Shown: positions 39,407 to 48,053 of the stretch, piece after piece
How the letters are laid out: every line of letters begins with the position of its first letter
Position numbering within the stretch: the stretch's first letter is position 1
Source of the DNA: Phycisphaerae bacterium
GTDB lineage: Bacteria > Planctomycetota > Phycisphaerae > Sedimentisphaerales > UBA12454
Direction of reading: 5' to 3'
NCBI GenBank assembly: GCA_041652575.1
Contig: JBAZHC010000021.1
Span: 1-48,559, forward strand
DNA length: 48,559 nt
Program-made: the position numbers and the translations under genes
Notes under the pieces: model-generated
Databases searched by the model: none
Told to the model about the DNA's origin: nothing
The model's input: only the letters and a program-made list of their open reading frames with translations

Positions 39407-41623
39407 CTATTTCCGCGTTTTCGGCTCGGCGAACTGCCGGAAATATTTAATACATACATCACGCCAAAGCTCGCCGTTTTCCTGTTGCTCTTTGAGGCGT
39501 TTACTGACGTCTTCGTATCGCCGCGGGTCGATTTTGCCTTCCAAAGTCTTCCAGATATTCCGCATTTTAGTTACATATTCAACGCCTGTATCATAGCGAT
39601 ACTGCATTTCATCCCATAACGTTCGGCCGGACTGCATACGGTAGTCCCAGGGGACGTGATGGAACCAAAGCAGAAAGTCTTCAGGGCAGGTTTCTATTTT
39701 ATCAAACTGTTCTCGAAGGGGGCTGTGATACTGGCTGACGGCATCACTGCCTGTGCTGCTGCGGTCGAAACCTATGCCGTTGACATCGGCACGGTGATAA
39801 TAAACGGAATTCCAGTCCGGCCGTTTTGCCTTGCTGAAGGAAGGTTCAGGTCCGTAGTGATGACCTTCCTTCATAATATGATGCAGACCCAGCGGCGTCA
39901 TATAATCGATACAGGCCTGCCATGAGCCGAGCATTATAGTTTTAATCGCGTCAATAACGGCCGGGTCATTGGACCATGTCATCTCGGCCCATTCATCGCA
40001 AATTGATTCGGAACTTAACTGGTAATCCCACGCGAGGCGTCCAAAGGCATACCAGTTTGCCTGTGCAAATTGATGGCCGCACCAGTTGCGGTCCGAGCCG
40101 GTATTGGTTATGCCTATTATAACTGAAGATGTATGGCCGTCCAACGAACCATCGATAACCTTAGCGACGGTTGAGCCTGCTCCTTTGGCGTAAGTATCCG
40201 AGTTTAGTATCTCCTTCCACATAGGAGCCAGATAAACCAGATGAACGGACTGGCCGAGATATTCCTGTGTGATTTGCAGTTCGAGAGCCAGCGGCGTTTT
40301 CGGCATCGCGCCGAAAAGAGGATGGAACGGTTCCCGCGGCTGAAAGTCGATAGGACCGTTTTTGACTTCCACGAAAACATTGGGACTAAAGTTGCCGTCA
40401 AGAGGCACAAATTCCTTATAGGCGCATTTGAACCTGTCGGCGTCAATCGTCGTGTCATAGACGAAAGCCCGCCAAAGTACCGTTCCGCCGTGGGGTTTTA
40501 AGACCTCGGCGAGCATATCGGCGCCATCCTCGTGGCTTGCGCCGTAGTCCTGCGGGCCGGGCTGTCCTTCGGAACTTGCCTTAACCTGGAATCCGCCGAA
40601 ATCCGGTATCATACTGTAAATTTCATCCGTCTTTTTCTTCCACCACTGGGCCACTTTCGGGTCGCGCGGGTCGCTTGTTTTCAGGCCGTCGAGCTGTATA
40701 GGGGCACTAAATAAAGGTGTCAGATATACACGAATGCCATACGGCCGGAATATATCGGCCAGCGTCGCTGTCTTGGCAATGTATTCGGCAGTCAGACTTT
40801 TAGCCTGGGCATTGACGTTGTTCAGGATAGTGCCGTTGATGCCAATCGATGCGCAGGCACGTGCATAGTCGTGATATCGCGGGTCGATTTTCGCCGGCAG
40901 GCTATCCCATTTCCAGAGCGACCGTCCCGCATAACCGCGTTCTATGGAGCCGTCGACGTTGTCCCAGTGACTGAGCAGCCGATGTTTAATCCGCGGACAA
41001 CTCAGAATATCGAGATTTGAAATGTCCTGATGAGTCTGAAGTATTCTGAGAAAGTGGAATATACCGGTCAGAACGGCAGTGTCTTTGTTGGCAGCGATTA
41101 AGATATATTTATTTTCGCCGGACTGATGAAGGCGAACCAGGAATCCTTCGTCGCCAAGATTTTTGCGGTCGGCTTCCGATATATTTATATTTATTGTTTT
41201 GAGATTGCCGACAGTTCCCAATACTACCGCATTGCCTGCGGGTTTATTCGATTCAATTGGGATTTCACGGTCGAGCATCGTCGGCAGGGCACGCTTTAGC
41301 TCGCTTTCGATAATGTCAAATGTAGGGCCTTTGCCGAGGATTGCCGCGCCGCCGATTGCCTGACGGTATTGCGATAATAGATTCGGGTCGTCCACTTTGC
41401 GGTATTGCAGCCACAAGTCGTATCCATCATTATGTTTATTTGTCATAGTCTCTTTCTTTTCTTTGCTATGGTTCCGGTCGTATGGTTTCAATGCGGCCGG
41501 GCAGTTATTGTCATTTCCTGCGGCAGATACGTCAAGAACGATAAATTGCCCCATAAACAGGCATAAACAAATCCATCCGGATGCAATCCTAATTGTCTGT
41601 GTATTCAGCTTGTTTAACCTCAT
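39407..41623 (-). CDS. aguA: Exported alpha-glucuronidase, GH67
   Basis: A 738-residue enzyme that releases (4-O-methyl)glucuronic acid from xylan oligomers. The signal peptide ends near V-S-A-A. Conserved blocks include Y-D-L-W-L-Q-Y, L-L-S-H-W-D-N, G-I-N-G-T-I-L-N-N-V, K-A-S-S-E-G-Q-P-G-P (acid Glu), G-P-I-D-F-Q-P-R-E-P (base Asp) and L-E-L-Q-I-T-Q-E-Y-L-G (second base Glu), and the N-W-C-G-H-Q-F motif. Start: ATG 41623, just before the signal peptide, rather than a TTG further upstream. It supports a life on plant xylan, as do the other exported enzymes here. Its promoter shares the spacer with rpmE. Confidence 0.93.
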   Translation of the reverse strand: MRLNKLNTQTIRIASGWICLCLFMGQFIVLDVSAAGNDNNCPAALKPYDRNHSKEKKETMTNKHNDGYDLWLQYRKVDDPNLLSQYRQAIGGAAILGKGPTFDIIESELKRALPTMLDREIPIESNKPAGNAVVLGTVGNLKTININISEADRKNLGDEGFLVRLHQSGENKYILIAANKDTAVLTGIFHFLRILQTHQDISNLDILSCPRIKHRLLSHWDNVDGSIERGYAGRSLWKWDSLPAKIDPRYHDYARACASIGINGTILNNVNAQAKSLTAEYIAKTATLADIFRPYGIRVYLTPLFSAPIQLDGLKTSDPRDPKVAQWWKKKTDEIYSMIPDFGGFQVKASSEGQPGPQDYGASHEDGADMLAEVLKPHGGTVLWRAFVYDTTIDADRFKCAYKEFVPLDGNFSPNVFVEVKNGPIDFQPREPFHPLFGAMPKTPLALELQITQEYLGQSVHLVYLAPMWKEILNSDTYAKGAGSTVAKVIDGSLDGHTSSVIIGITNTGSDRNWCGHQFAQANWYAFGRLAWDYQLSSESICDEWAEMTWSNDPAVIDAIKTIMLGSWQACIDYMTPLGLHHIMKEGHHYGPEPSFSKAKRPDWNSVYYHRADVNGIGFDRSSTGSDAVSQYHSPLREQFDKIETCPEDFLLWFHHVPWDYRMQSGRTLWDEMQYRYDTGVEYVTKMRNIWKTLEGKIDPRRYEDVSKRLKEQQENGELWRDVCIKYFRQFAEPKTRK

Positions 41624-41702
41624 TTTTATGTTCTTTCTCGCATTTAACGTAAATATAGGACAGGAATAGAGTTTTGACAAGTTTTATTTAGCGGAATTAG
41701 GC

Positions 41703-41730
41703 TTGCATTGTTTGAAAAAAGCTATATAAT
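41703..41730 (+). promoter_or_regulatory. Sigma-70-type promoter of rpmE
   Basis: TTGCAT (41703-41708), 16 nt, perfect TATAAT (41725-41730). The predicted start is about 22 nt before the ATG at 41760, a short leader. Confidence 0.75.
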
Positions 41731-41759
41731 ACCGTGCTTTAGATTTTAAGGTGAAAAAG

Positions 41760-42011
41760 ATGAAGAAAGACATACATCCGAAATATCAAACTGCAAAGGT
41801 CAAATGCGGCTGCGGCAATACGTTCGAGACCCGCAGTACGGCCAAGGAAATCCACGCCGACATTTGCTCGATGTGCCATCCGTTCTATACCGGCAAGCAG
41901 AAGTTTCTCGATACAGCCGGCAGAATCGAACGTTTCCAGAAGAAATACGGCCAAAGCTATATGGACAAGGCGCAGAAAGACGACAAAGCACCGCAGAACA
42001 AGGAAAAGTAG
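41760..42011 (+). CDS. rpmE: Ribosomal protein L31 (zinc-binding form)
   Basis: An 83-residue 50S protein. It keeps the four Cys of the zinc form (Cys16, Cys18, Cys36, Cys39) plus the H-P-F-Y-T-G-K-Q-K-F motif. The charged C-terminal tail (K-D-D-K-A-P-Q-N-K-E-K) is longer than in many species. ATG 41760 is preferred (AAGGTG 8 nt before) to a GTG 9 bp upstream. It has its own promoter and terminator. Confidence 0.95.
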   Translation: MKKDIHPKYQTAKVKCGCGNTFETRSTAKEIHADICSMCHPFYTGKQKFLDTAGRIERFQKKYGQSYMDKAQKDDKAPQNKEK

Positions 42012-42029
42012 CTTATTTTTGTTGACAAC

Positions 42030-42082
42030 TTACGCTGTTGGACTTAATCAAACAGATTATGTTCCGGCAGCGTAATTTTTTT
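42030..42082 (+). terminator. Rho-independent terminator after rpmE
   Basis: TTACGCTG (42030-42037) pairs with CAGCGTAA (42068-42075); the stem extends inward through TTGG/CCGG with two G-T pairs. Seven T follow directly (42076-42082). Confidence 0.85.
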
Positions 42083-42147
42083 GTACTTGCTGAAATAAAA
42101 TTGTTCAAGATAAGTTTAAAAATTAAACGTACCTGAAACTGAAGGAT

Positions 42148-42900
42148 ATGAACAAGGCTCAGCATATAGACTGGCGAAATTGGATTGAACGCTACGACAG
42201 AATGCAGCGAAGGTATCTTGTTAAACGCAGCGAAAGATTCGACGTAATCGCAGGATTAATAAAAGCAGTATGTCCAAAGCCCAAACTCATAGTTGACCTG
42301 GGCTGCGGAACCGGAAGCCTGACCATCAGGCTGCTCGAAGAATTCGATTCGGCAAAAATTTTTGCGGTCGATTTGGACCCGGCCGTTTTGCTTCTGGCTG
42401 AACACAGGTTGAAGAATTTTAAGAATAGAGTTCAGATTGTGCGGTCGGATATGACCAAAATGGACTGGAATCAATGCATGGGCGCTGATACCGTAGTTTC
42501 GGCGACGGCCCTGCACTGGCTCAGCCCCAAGGACCTTGAGACGGTTTATTGTCAGATTCATAGAATTTTGCGTAATGGCGGCATCTTTTTAAACGCTGAC
42601 CATGCAGGCAGTTCTAATAACCTGATTCAGCAGGGCTGGGAGTTTAATAGAGAACAAATGCGGTCGCAGGAACAAACGCAATCGGCGGAGGACTGGGATA
42701 GTTTTTGGCAGCAGTTATTTTCCGAGTTAGGCGATGACGCCCGAATCGAACGCCAGGAGGCTATCGGCCAATGGCAGGGGACGGAAAATGGAATGCCTTT
42801 GCAGCGGCATTTTCAAAAGCTCGAACAGTGCGGCTTTGAAGATATTGATTGTTTCTGGCGATGTGACTGCGATGCTGTTTATGGGGCAATCAAAAAATAA
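42148..42900 (+). CDS. Class I SAM-dependent methyltransferase
   Basis: A 250-residue Rossmann-fold methyltransferase. Motif I is V-D-L-G-C-G-T-G-S-L (about 51-60), the acidic loop is V-D-L-D-P, and motif IV-like D-T-V-V-S-A-T-A-L-H-W-L is typical of small-molecule or biosynthetic methyltransferases (trans-aconitate/ubiquinone type). Substrate unknown. Although it lies directly upstream of prfA, it lacks the N-P-P-Y motif of PrmC, the RF1 methylase. Its closeness (17 bp) suggests a common transcript. Confidence 0.85.
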   Translation: MNKAQHIDWRNWIERYDRMQRRYLVKRSERFDVIAGLIKAVCPKPKLIVDLGCGTGSLTIRLLEEFDSAKIFAVDLDPAVLLLAEHRLKNFKNRVQIVRSDMTKMDWNQCMGADTVVSATALHWLSPKDLETVYCQIHRILRNGGIFLNADHAGSSNNLIQQGWEFNREQMRSQEQTQSAEDWDSFWQQLFSELGDDARIERQEAIGQWQGTENGMPLQRHFQKLEQCGFEDIDCFWRCDCDAVYGAIKK

Positions 42901-42917
42901 AATAAGGTTTTAATCTT

Positions 42918-44006
42918 ATGAGCGAAACAAATAGTGCAGTAATAAAAAAACTCGAAGAGCTTGACGGGCGATACTCCGAACTTGAAAAGCAGCTTCACGA
43001 CCCCGCTGTGAATATGGATTCGAATAAGGTTATCGCTATTTCCAAAGAGCAGGGCAAACTCAGGTCCCTCGTAACGAAATACCGTGAATACAGGAAACTG
43101 CTCTCCGAAACCGAACAGACAGAGACGATTTTGAACGATGCCGGGGCGGACGAGGAATTCAAACAGCTTGCCACGGAAGATTTGGCTAGGCTGAAGGAAA
43201 AGAAAGAGGCGATTTTCGAGCAGATAAAAGATTCCCTTGTTATGTCCGACGATGCGGCGGTAGGCTCGGTCATAGTGGAAATACGGGCCGGCACCGGCGG
43301 CGATGAGGCGGCGCTGTTCGCGCGTGATTTATATAATATGTATGCTCACTATGTGGATAAGCAAAAATGGAAAATCGAGCTTATGGATTTCAGCACAAGT
43401 GAACTGGGCGGTTTCCGCGAGGTCGTATTTAATGTGAAAGGCCCCGGCGTATGGGCGCATCTGGGCTACGAAGGCGGCGGGCACCGCGTTCAGCGAGTGC
43501 CTGAAACCGAAACGCAGGGCAGAGTACATACATCAGCGGTTACTGTCGCGGTTCTGCCCGAGCCGGAAGAAGTTGACATCCAGCTAAATCCGGCCGATAT
43601 CAATGAATTTGTCAGCAGAGCGGGCGGCCCCGGCGGTCAGGCCGTTAATAAATTAAATAGTGCCGTAAGACTCGAACATATTCCAACCGGCATTACTGTA
43701 AATATGCGAGAGGACAGGAGCCAGCATAAGAACAGGGCAAAGGCGTACCGTTTGCTGCGGAGCAGAGTTTTCGAACATTACCGAAGTATTGAAAATGCAA
43801 AACGCGAGAAGACCCGAAAGACAATGATAGGCTCCGGCGACCGCTCGGAAAAAATAAGGACATATAATTATCCGCAAAACCGAGTTACCGACCACCGGAT
43901 TAATCTGTCGCTGTATAATCTCGACAAGATTATGGACGGCGCAATGGACGACCTAATCGAGGGAATGATTGAATACGATAAAAAACTCAGACTTGAAAGT
44001 TTGTAA
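42918..44006 (+). CDS. prfA: Peptide chain release factor 1
   Basis: A 362-residue RF1 that ends translation at UAA and UAG. The G-G-Q motif is in S-R-A-G-G-P-G-G-Q-A-V-N-K (the usual GAGGQHVNK with two changes), followed by R-S-Q-H-K-N-R-A-K-A. The closing segment with I-R-T-Y-N-Y-P-Q-N-R-V-T-D-H-R-I is specific for RF1 rather than RF2. Normal length. The stop codon overlaps the pabB start by one base. Confidence 0.95.
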   Translation: MSETNSAVIKKLEELDGRYSELEKQLHDPAVNMDSNKVIAISKEQGKLRSLVTKYREYRKLLSETEQTETILNDAGADEEFKQLATEDLARLKEKKEAIFEQIKDSLVMSDDAAVGSVIVEIRAGTGGDEAALFARDLYNMYAHYVDKQKWKIELMDFSTSELGGFREVVFNVKGPGVWAHLGYEGGGHRVQRVPETETQGRVHTSAVTVAVLPEPEEVDIQLNPADINEFVSRAGGPGGQAVNKLNSAVRLEHIPTGITVNMREDRSQHKNRAKAYRLLRSRVFEHYRSIENAKREKTRKTMIGSGDRSEKIRTYNYPQNRVTDHRINLSLYNLDKIMDGAMDDLIEGMIEYDKKLRLESL

Positions 44007-45418
44007 TGATTGTTTCCACGGCTGAGGCTGTTTGTGCAAAGCGATGCCGGCTGGTTTGTAAGAAAGTATCGACTCAAATCGAATTACAAAAGCTGGTGCG
44101 GCATTTCGCAGCTCTTAATAGCCCCGCAATTCTCGGAGGAGTTAATCTGAATTCAGACAGGAGCCGCTACAGCTATTTTGCCGCGGAGCCTGTAGAGATT
44201 TTCGATTTTTCCGCATCAGAGGATAATCCATTTGAAAAGTTAAAAACCACTGTGAACAAGTATCGTCTCGATGACGATATAACAGGGCCGGAGGATGTTT
44301 TTACGGGCGGATGGATTGGGTTTTTCAGTTACGACCTTAACAGGTATATCGAGAACGTATCTTCACCGGCAGACGATTTGAACCTGCCTTTAATCAGACT
44401 ATGTTTCTATGACAAGGTTATATGCTTCGACCATCTGAAGAATTGTTTCCATCTTTTCGCGATAGAACTGCCAAACGATAAAACAAGCGGTGAAGAAAAA
44501 ATTGCAGAACTTGAAACTTGTTTAGCCCCCAGGCCTGTCCTGGGGGTTATAACCCCGACCACAGGGGTCGGGGCTAACCGAATGGATGGCACGTTCAAGT
44601 CTAATATGACGAAAGAATTTTATCTTGACGCAATCGTAAAAACAAAAAGGCATATTTACGATGGCGATGTTTACCAGATAAATTTCTCGCAGCGATTCAG
44701 TGCCGATTTCAAATCAGAGCCTTATAAACTTTTTCTGTGGCAGAATAAATTCAATCCCAGCCCGTACTCGGCATATATTGACGCAGGAGATTACCAGATA
44801 GTAAGCGCATCGCCTGAATTATTTATAAATATAAATAATGGCACAATTATAACCTGTCCGATTAAAGGCACAAGGCCGAGGACAGGCGAGAAGGCGGTCG
44901 ATGAGAAAAATTACAATGAACTTATCGATAACGAAAAAGAAAAAGCGGAACTCGATATGATAATCGATCTTGAGCGGAACGACTTAGGCAGGATTTGCAG
45001 CCCCGGCACAATCAGGGTTACCAAAAGACGGGATATAGAATCTTTTGCGACGGTTTTTCACGCGGTTTCGACGATAAAGGGACAAATTCGGGAAGAAATT
45101 GATTTTGCCGATTGCCTCAAAGCTATTTTCCCCGGCGGTTCGATTACCGGCGCTCCGAAAATCAGCGCGATGAATATAATAAATGCCCTTGAGCCGATGG
45201 CGAGGGGACTTTATACCGGCTCTATCGGCTGGATAGACTTAAAAGGCAATGCGTGCTTGAATATCGCGATAAGAACAATTATCATAAAGGACAATGTCGC
45301 CTACGCCCAGGCCGGCGGCGGAATCGTCGCAGACTCCGACCCGCAGGCAGAATGGAATGAGACGCTGATTAAAGCAAAAGCATTATTGGCAGGAATAAAA
45401 GCAGTTAATATGCGATAG
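44006..45418 (+). CDS. pabB: Aminodeoxychorismate synthase component I
   Basis: A 470-residue chorismate-using enzyme that, with a glutaminase subunit, makes 4-amino-4-deoxychorismate for folate. P-I-K-G-T-R-P-R, with Lys where anthranilate synthases have Ala, identifies PabB rather than TrpE. Other core motifs are G-D-V-Y-Q-I-N-F-S-Q-R-F, L-I-V/I-D-L-E-R-N-D-L-G-R, F-P-G-G-S-I-T-G-A-P-K and A-G-G-G-I-V-A-D-S-D-P. Residues about 172-191, between the N-terminal domain and the catalytic core, are encoded by a double-hairpin palindromic element in frame (44522-44577). The linker is a tolerant place for an insert. pabC is nearby (46106). Confidence 0.94.
   Translation: MIVSTAEAVCAKRCRLVCKKVSTQIELQKLVRHFAALNSPAILGGVNLNSDRSRYSYFAAEPVEIFDFSASEDNPFEKLKTTVNKYRLDDDITGPEDVFTGGWIGFFSYDLNRYIENVSSPADDLNLPLIRLCFYDKVICFDHLKNCFHLFAIELPNDKTSGEEKIAELETCLAPRPVLGVITPTTGVGANRMDGTFKSNMTKEFYLDAIVKTKRHIYDGDVYQINFSQRFSADFKSEPYKLFLWQNKFNPSPYSAYIDAGDYQIVSASPELFININNGTIITCPIKGTRPRTGEKAVDEKNYNELIDNEKEKAELDMIIDLERNDLGRICSPGTIRVTKRRDIESFATVFHAVSTIKGQIREEIDFADCLKAIFPGGSITGAPKISAMNIINALEPMARGLYTGSIGWIDLKGNACLNIAIRTIIIKDNVAYAQAGGGIVADSDPQAEWNETLIKAKALLAGIKAVNMR
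44522..44577. repeat. Double-hairpin palindromic element in frame within pabB
   Basis: Ends are inverted: TTAGCCCC (44522-44529) and GGGGCTAA (44570-44577). Inside are two perfect 8-bp hairpins, CCCCCAGG/CCTGGGGG (44526-44533 with 44539-44546) and CCCCGACC/GGTCGGGG (44553-44560 with 44566-44573), each with a 5-nt loop, joined by TTATAA. The reading frame passes through without a stop, adding about 20 residues. A sibling of the first hairpin is at 4874-4911. Confidence 0.88.
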
Positions 45419-45430
45419 AGAAAAAATGAA

Positions 45431-45532
45431 CCACGAATTAACACGAATATACACGAATTTCAAAATATTTAGCCCGCCGTTTCACGGCGGGTTTTCCTAT
45501 TTTAGCCACAGAGCTTACAGGGGTCACAGAGG
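45431..45532. repeat. ACACGAAT and GCCAC repeat arms around a terminator
   Basis: CCACGAATTAACACGAATAT (from 45431) with a third ACACGAAT unit, then the terminator at 45473-45496, then GCCACAGAGCTTACAGGGGT (from 45505). The arms resemble those of the dispersed GCCAC family and border the hypothetical gene on its 5' side. Confidence 0.6.
45473..45496 (+). terminator. Rho-independent terminator after pabB
   Basis: CCCGCCG (45473-45479), loop TTTCA, CGGCGGG (45485-45491), then TTTTCC. It may end or weaken the prfA-pabB transcript before the hypothetical gene. Confidence 0.7.
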
Positions 45533-45538
45533 AAAAAT

Positions 45539-46024
45539 ATGAAAAAACATATTAATATATCAGAGTTTGTGAAAAGTAATCATAAAAATGGTGATATTGT
45601 TTCATTTAAAGTTAGCCCAATCACAGAATCAGGATACAGTTTTTGCTGTTGTTCAGGTTGTCTGCGAGAATTTTGGGATACAATAAATGACAAAATTTCC
45701 CCACAAGGGCCAATAGAACATGAAGGTTCGGCTATATTGAATATACAGAATGAGCAAGTAATATTGGAACAACACGAAAGCGGACCAGAATTGATCGCTT
45801 TCTTAATTTCTTTGGCCGCAACATCTGTATACGACTTTGTCAAATGGTTATTGCTATCTTCTATAAGTGCTTTTAAGAAAAAGGGTGCGACAAAAATAAA
45901 AATTACCAAGAAGATAACAACCACAAAACAAAAGATTGTTAATGAGTCTACGTTTGAGATAGATTTTAATAGTATTAAAAGTGCAAAAGAGATAGATAAA
46001 ATAATAGATAGTTTTTTAAAATAA
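45539..46024 (+). CDS. Hypothetical protein between pabB and pabC
   Basis: A 161-residue protein with no recognised domain. It has a Cys cluster (F-C-C-C-S-G-C, residues 35-41), a hydrophobic helix pair (about 84-110: L-I-A-F-L-I-S-L-A-A and V-K-W-L-L-L-S-S-I) and a Lys-rich C-terminal half. It is markedly AT-rich relative to pabB and pabC and is bordered on both sides by dispersed repeats, suggesting it arrived as an insertion that split a pabB-pabC unit. ATG 45539 lacks a clear ribosome site (GAGGAAAAAT). Confidence 0.6.
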   Translation: MKKHINISEFVKSNHKNGDIVSFKVSPITESGYSFCCCSGCLREFWDTINDKISPQGPIEHEGSAILNIQNEQVILEQHESGPELIAFLISLAATSVYDFVKWLLLSSISAFKKKGATKIKITKKITTTKQKIVNESTFEIDFNSIKSAKEIDKIIDSFLK

Positions 46025-46037
46025 ATTTCTCTGTGTT

Positions 46038-46096
46038 CTCTGTGGCTATAATAAAAAGAAATCTCTGTGGCTATAATAAAAAGAAATCTCTGTGGC
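46038..46096. repeat. 25-bp tandem repeat before pabC
   Basis: Unit CTCTGTGGCTATAATAAAAA plus GAAAT begins at 46038 and 46063, with a partial third copy from 46088. Each unit contains a GCCAC arm core (CTCTGTGGC) and a TATAAT-like sequence, so it could supply repeated -10 elements for pabC. Confidence 0.75.
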
Positions 46097-46105
46097 AGGA
46101 AAAAT

Positions 46106-46963
46106 ATGAATAAAGTCTTTTTAAATAATGAAATAATAGAAAGCTCCGAGGCAAAAATAAGCTGTTCTGACGGCGGGTTTTTATATGGAGCAGGTTTATT
46201 CGAAACAATGCGGGCTTCGAACGGAGTCGTATTTGCTCTCGATGGTCATTTGGACAGACTTTTTACAAGCGCGGAGAAATTAAAAATCAATCTGCGCGGC
46301 GACCGGGAATTTATCGCTGACGCGATTTACCAGACATTAAACGCTAATGAGCTTAAAGATGCTCGAATCCGGCTGACCGCGACGAGCGGTGCGATAAATG
46401 CCGATCAGCCGGAGCCGACATTGCTTGTTACGGCGTCTAATTTCACCCCTTATCCGAAGGAATATTACGATAAGGGCATAATGGTTGTTTTGAACTCATA
46501 CCGTCAAAATCCCGCAGATGTTTTGAGCGGACATAAGACGACGAGTTATTTTTCAAGAATATCCGCTTTGGCCACAGCTCACCAGAGGCGTGCGGCAGAG
46601 GCGCTGTGGTTTACAGTTGACGGCAGGCTTGCCGAAGGATGTGTAAGTAATGTATTTATCGTAAAGAATTCGGTTCTTTATACGCCTTCATTGAAAAGCG
46701 GAATATTGCCGGGCATTGTGAGAAAGACGGTTCTGACTCTTGCCGGAGAAAATTCGATAAAAGCGGAGGAAGCAGAACTTACCATCGATGATTTACTCGG
46801 CGCCGATGAAGTTTTTATTACGAATGTTATAATGCAGGTCTTGCCAGTGATAGCGATTGAATCGCATAATGTCGGAAATTCAAAGCCGGGAGCGATTACG
46901 AAAAAAATAACGGCACTTTTCTCCGAAAATTTCAATAAAGAGGTGCAGAATGTTAAAGGTTAA
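46106..46963 (+). CDS. pabC: Aminodeoxychorismate lyase-like class IV aminotransferase
   Basis: A 285-residue PLP enzyme of fold type IV. Marks are S-D-G-G-F-L-Y-G-A-G-L-F-E-T-M-R near the N terminus, the cofactor Lys in G-H-K-T-T-S-Y-F, E-G-C-V-S-N-V-F and a G-I-L-P-G-I-V-R stretch. Branched-chain aminotransferases (IlvE) and D-amino acid aminotransferases share these, but the nearby pabB makes PabC, which forms 4-aminobenzoate, the best call. ATG 46106 with AGGA 5-6 nt before is preferred to an earlier start in the repeat. It overlaps the next gene by 14 bp. Confidence 0.87.
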   Translation: MNKVFLNNEIIESSEAKISCSDGGFLYGAGLFETMRASNGVVFALDGHLDRLFTSAEKLKINLRGDREFIADAIYQTLNANELKDARIRLTATSGAINADQPEPTLLVTASNFTPYPKEYYDKGIMVVLNSYRQNPADVLSGHKTTSYFSRISALATAHQRRAAEALWFTVDGRLAEGCVSNVFIVKNSVLYTPSLKSGILPGIVRKTVLTLAGENSIKAEEAELTIDDLLGADEVFITNVIMQVLPVIAIESHNVGNSKPGAITKKITALFSENFNKEVQNVKG

Positions 46964-48053
46964 GGATTGCATAGACAAAATCGAGAAGATTGCTCCACCG
47001 GGGCTGGCGCAAAGCTGGGATAATACGGGTTTGCTTGTCGGCGGCAGCAACGCGGCGGTAAAAAAAATTCTGCTGACGATTGATATAACAAAAGACGTTG
47101 TCAAAGAAGCGAAACAGGCAGACTGTAATTTCATAATCAGTTATCATCCTGTAATCTGGGACGGCCTGAAGACTGTTGAAAAGGATTCTGTTGTTTATGA
47201 GCTTGTGAAAAGCGGCATCAGCGTTTATTCGATACATACAGCTCTTGACGCAGTTGTCGGCGGAGTAAATGACGGACTTGCGGAAATTGTCGGGATAAAA
47301 AATCCTGAGCCTGTCGGCGATTTTGTCGAAAACGGTAAGAATAATTACAAGCTTATAGTTTTTGTTCCTGTCGAATCGCTTCAGAAAGTTGCTGATGCTG
47401 TTTTTAATGCCGGGGCCGGTGCGATAGGAAATTACAGTCATTGCAGTTTCAGCACGGCGGGTCTTGGAACATTTTTCCCGCTCGATAGCGCAAAGCCTGC
47501 AATCGGGAAAAAAGGAAAATTTGCAAATGTAAAAGAAATTAAATTCGAGTCGATAGTTCCTGCTGAAAAAATAGAAGATGTTGTAAAAGCGATGAAGGCT
47601 GCGCATCCGTATGAGATGCCCGCGTTCGATGTTATAAAATTATATGAGACCAATGACAAAATCGGGCTTGGCAGGATAGGGCTTCTCGAAAAGCCCGTGC
47701 AGTTAAGTGCGATACTTAAAAGGATAAAGTCTGCTACCAGCGCCAAAGTCGCCGGAATGGTCGGGCCTAAAAAACGGATAGTCAAAAAAGCGGCGGTTTG
47801 TGCCGGCTCGTGCGGCAAACTGATAATGAATGTAATCGCTGAAAAGTGCGACCTTTATTTAACCGGCGAGATAAAGCATCATCAGGCTATCGCGGCCCAG
47901 GAAGCGGGCGTTACAGTTGTATGTCTGAGCCATACGGTTTCGGAAAGATTTATGCTTAAAAAAGTTGCAAAAGAGCTACAAAAAAGTTTAAAACCTGTTA
48001 AAATCTCCGTCAGTAAAAAGGATAAGGACCCCTTTGAATGGACAAGGATATGA
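46950..48053 (+). CDS. NIF3/YbgI-family dinuclear metal protein
   Basis: A 367-residue protein of the NIF3 (GTP cyclohydrolase I type 2-like) family. Metal ligands are expected from S-Y-H-P-V-I-W-D-G, S-I-H-T-A-L-D-A-V-x-G-G-V-N-D and the C-terminal L-S-H-T-V-S-E-R. The middle 100 residues (about 125-235) form the inserted PII-like domain of longer family members (H-C-S-F-S-T-A-G-L-G-T-F). Function remains uncertain; it is commonly placed near folate or RNA genes. The start overlaps pabC and its stop overlaps scpB (ATGA), with AGAGGTG before ATG 46950. Confidence 0.9.
   Translation: MLKVKDCIDKIEKIAPPGLAQSWDNTGLLVGGSNAAVKKILLTIDITKDVVKEAKQADCNFIISYHPVIWDGLKTVEKDSVVYELVKSGISVYSIHTALDAVVGGVNDGLAEIVGIKNPEPVGDFVENGKNNYKLIVFVPVESLQKVADAVFNAGAGAIGNYSHCSFSTAGLGTFFPLDSAKPAIGKKGKFANVKEIKFESIVPAEKIEDVVKAMKAAHPYEMPAFDVIKLYETNDKIGLGRIGLLEKPVQLSAILKRIKSATSAKVAGMVGPKKRIVKKAAVCAGSCGKLIMNVIAEKCDLYLTGEIKHHQAIAAQEAGVTVVCLSHTVSERFMLKKVAKELQKSLKPVKISVSKKDKDPFEWTRI

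Noticed and set aside
42148..42900. PrmC/HemK, the RF1 methylase, from position before prfA
   Set aside because: The N-P-P-Y motif is missing; D-T-V-V-S-A-T-A is typical of other methyltransferases.
46953..47606. 217-codon minus-strand frame opposite the NIF3 gene
   Set aside because: It lies wholly inside a well-supported family gene on the other strand and shows no domain features.
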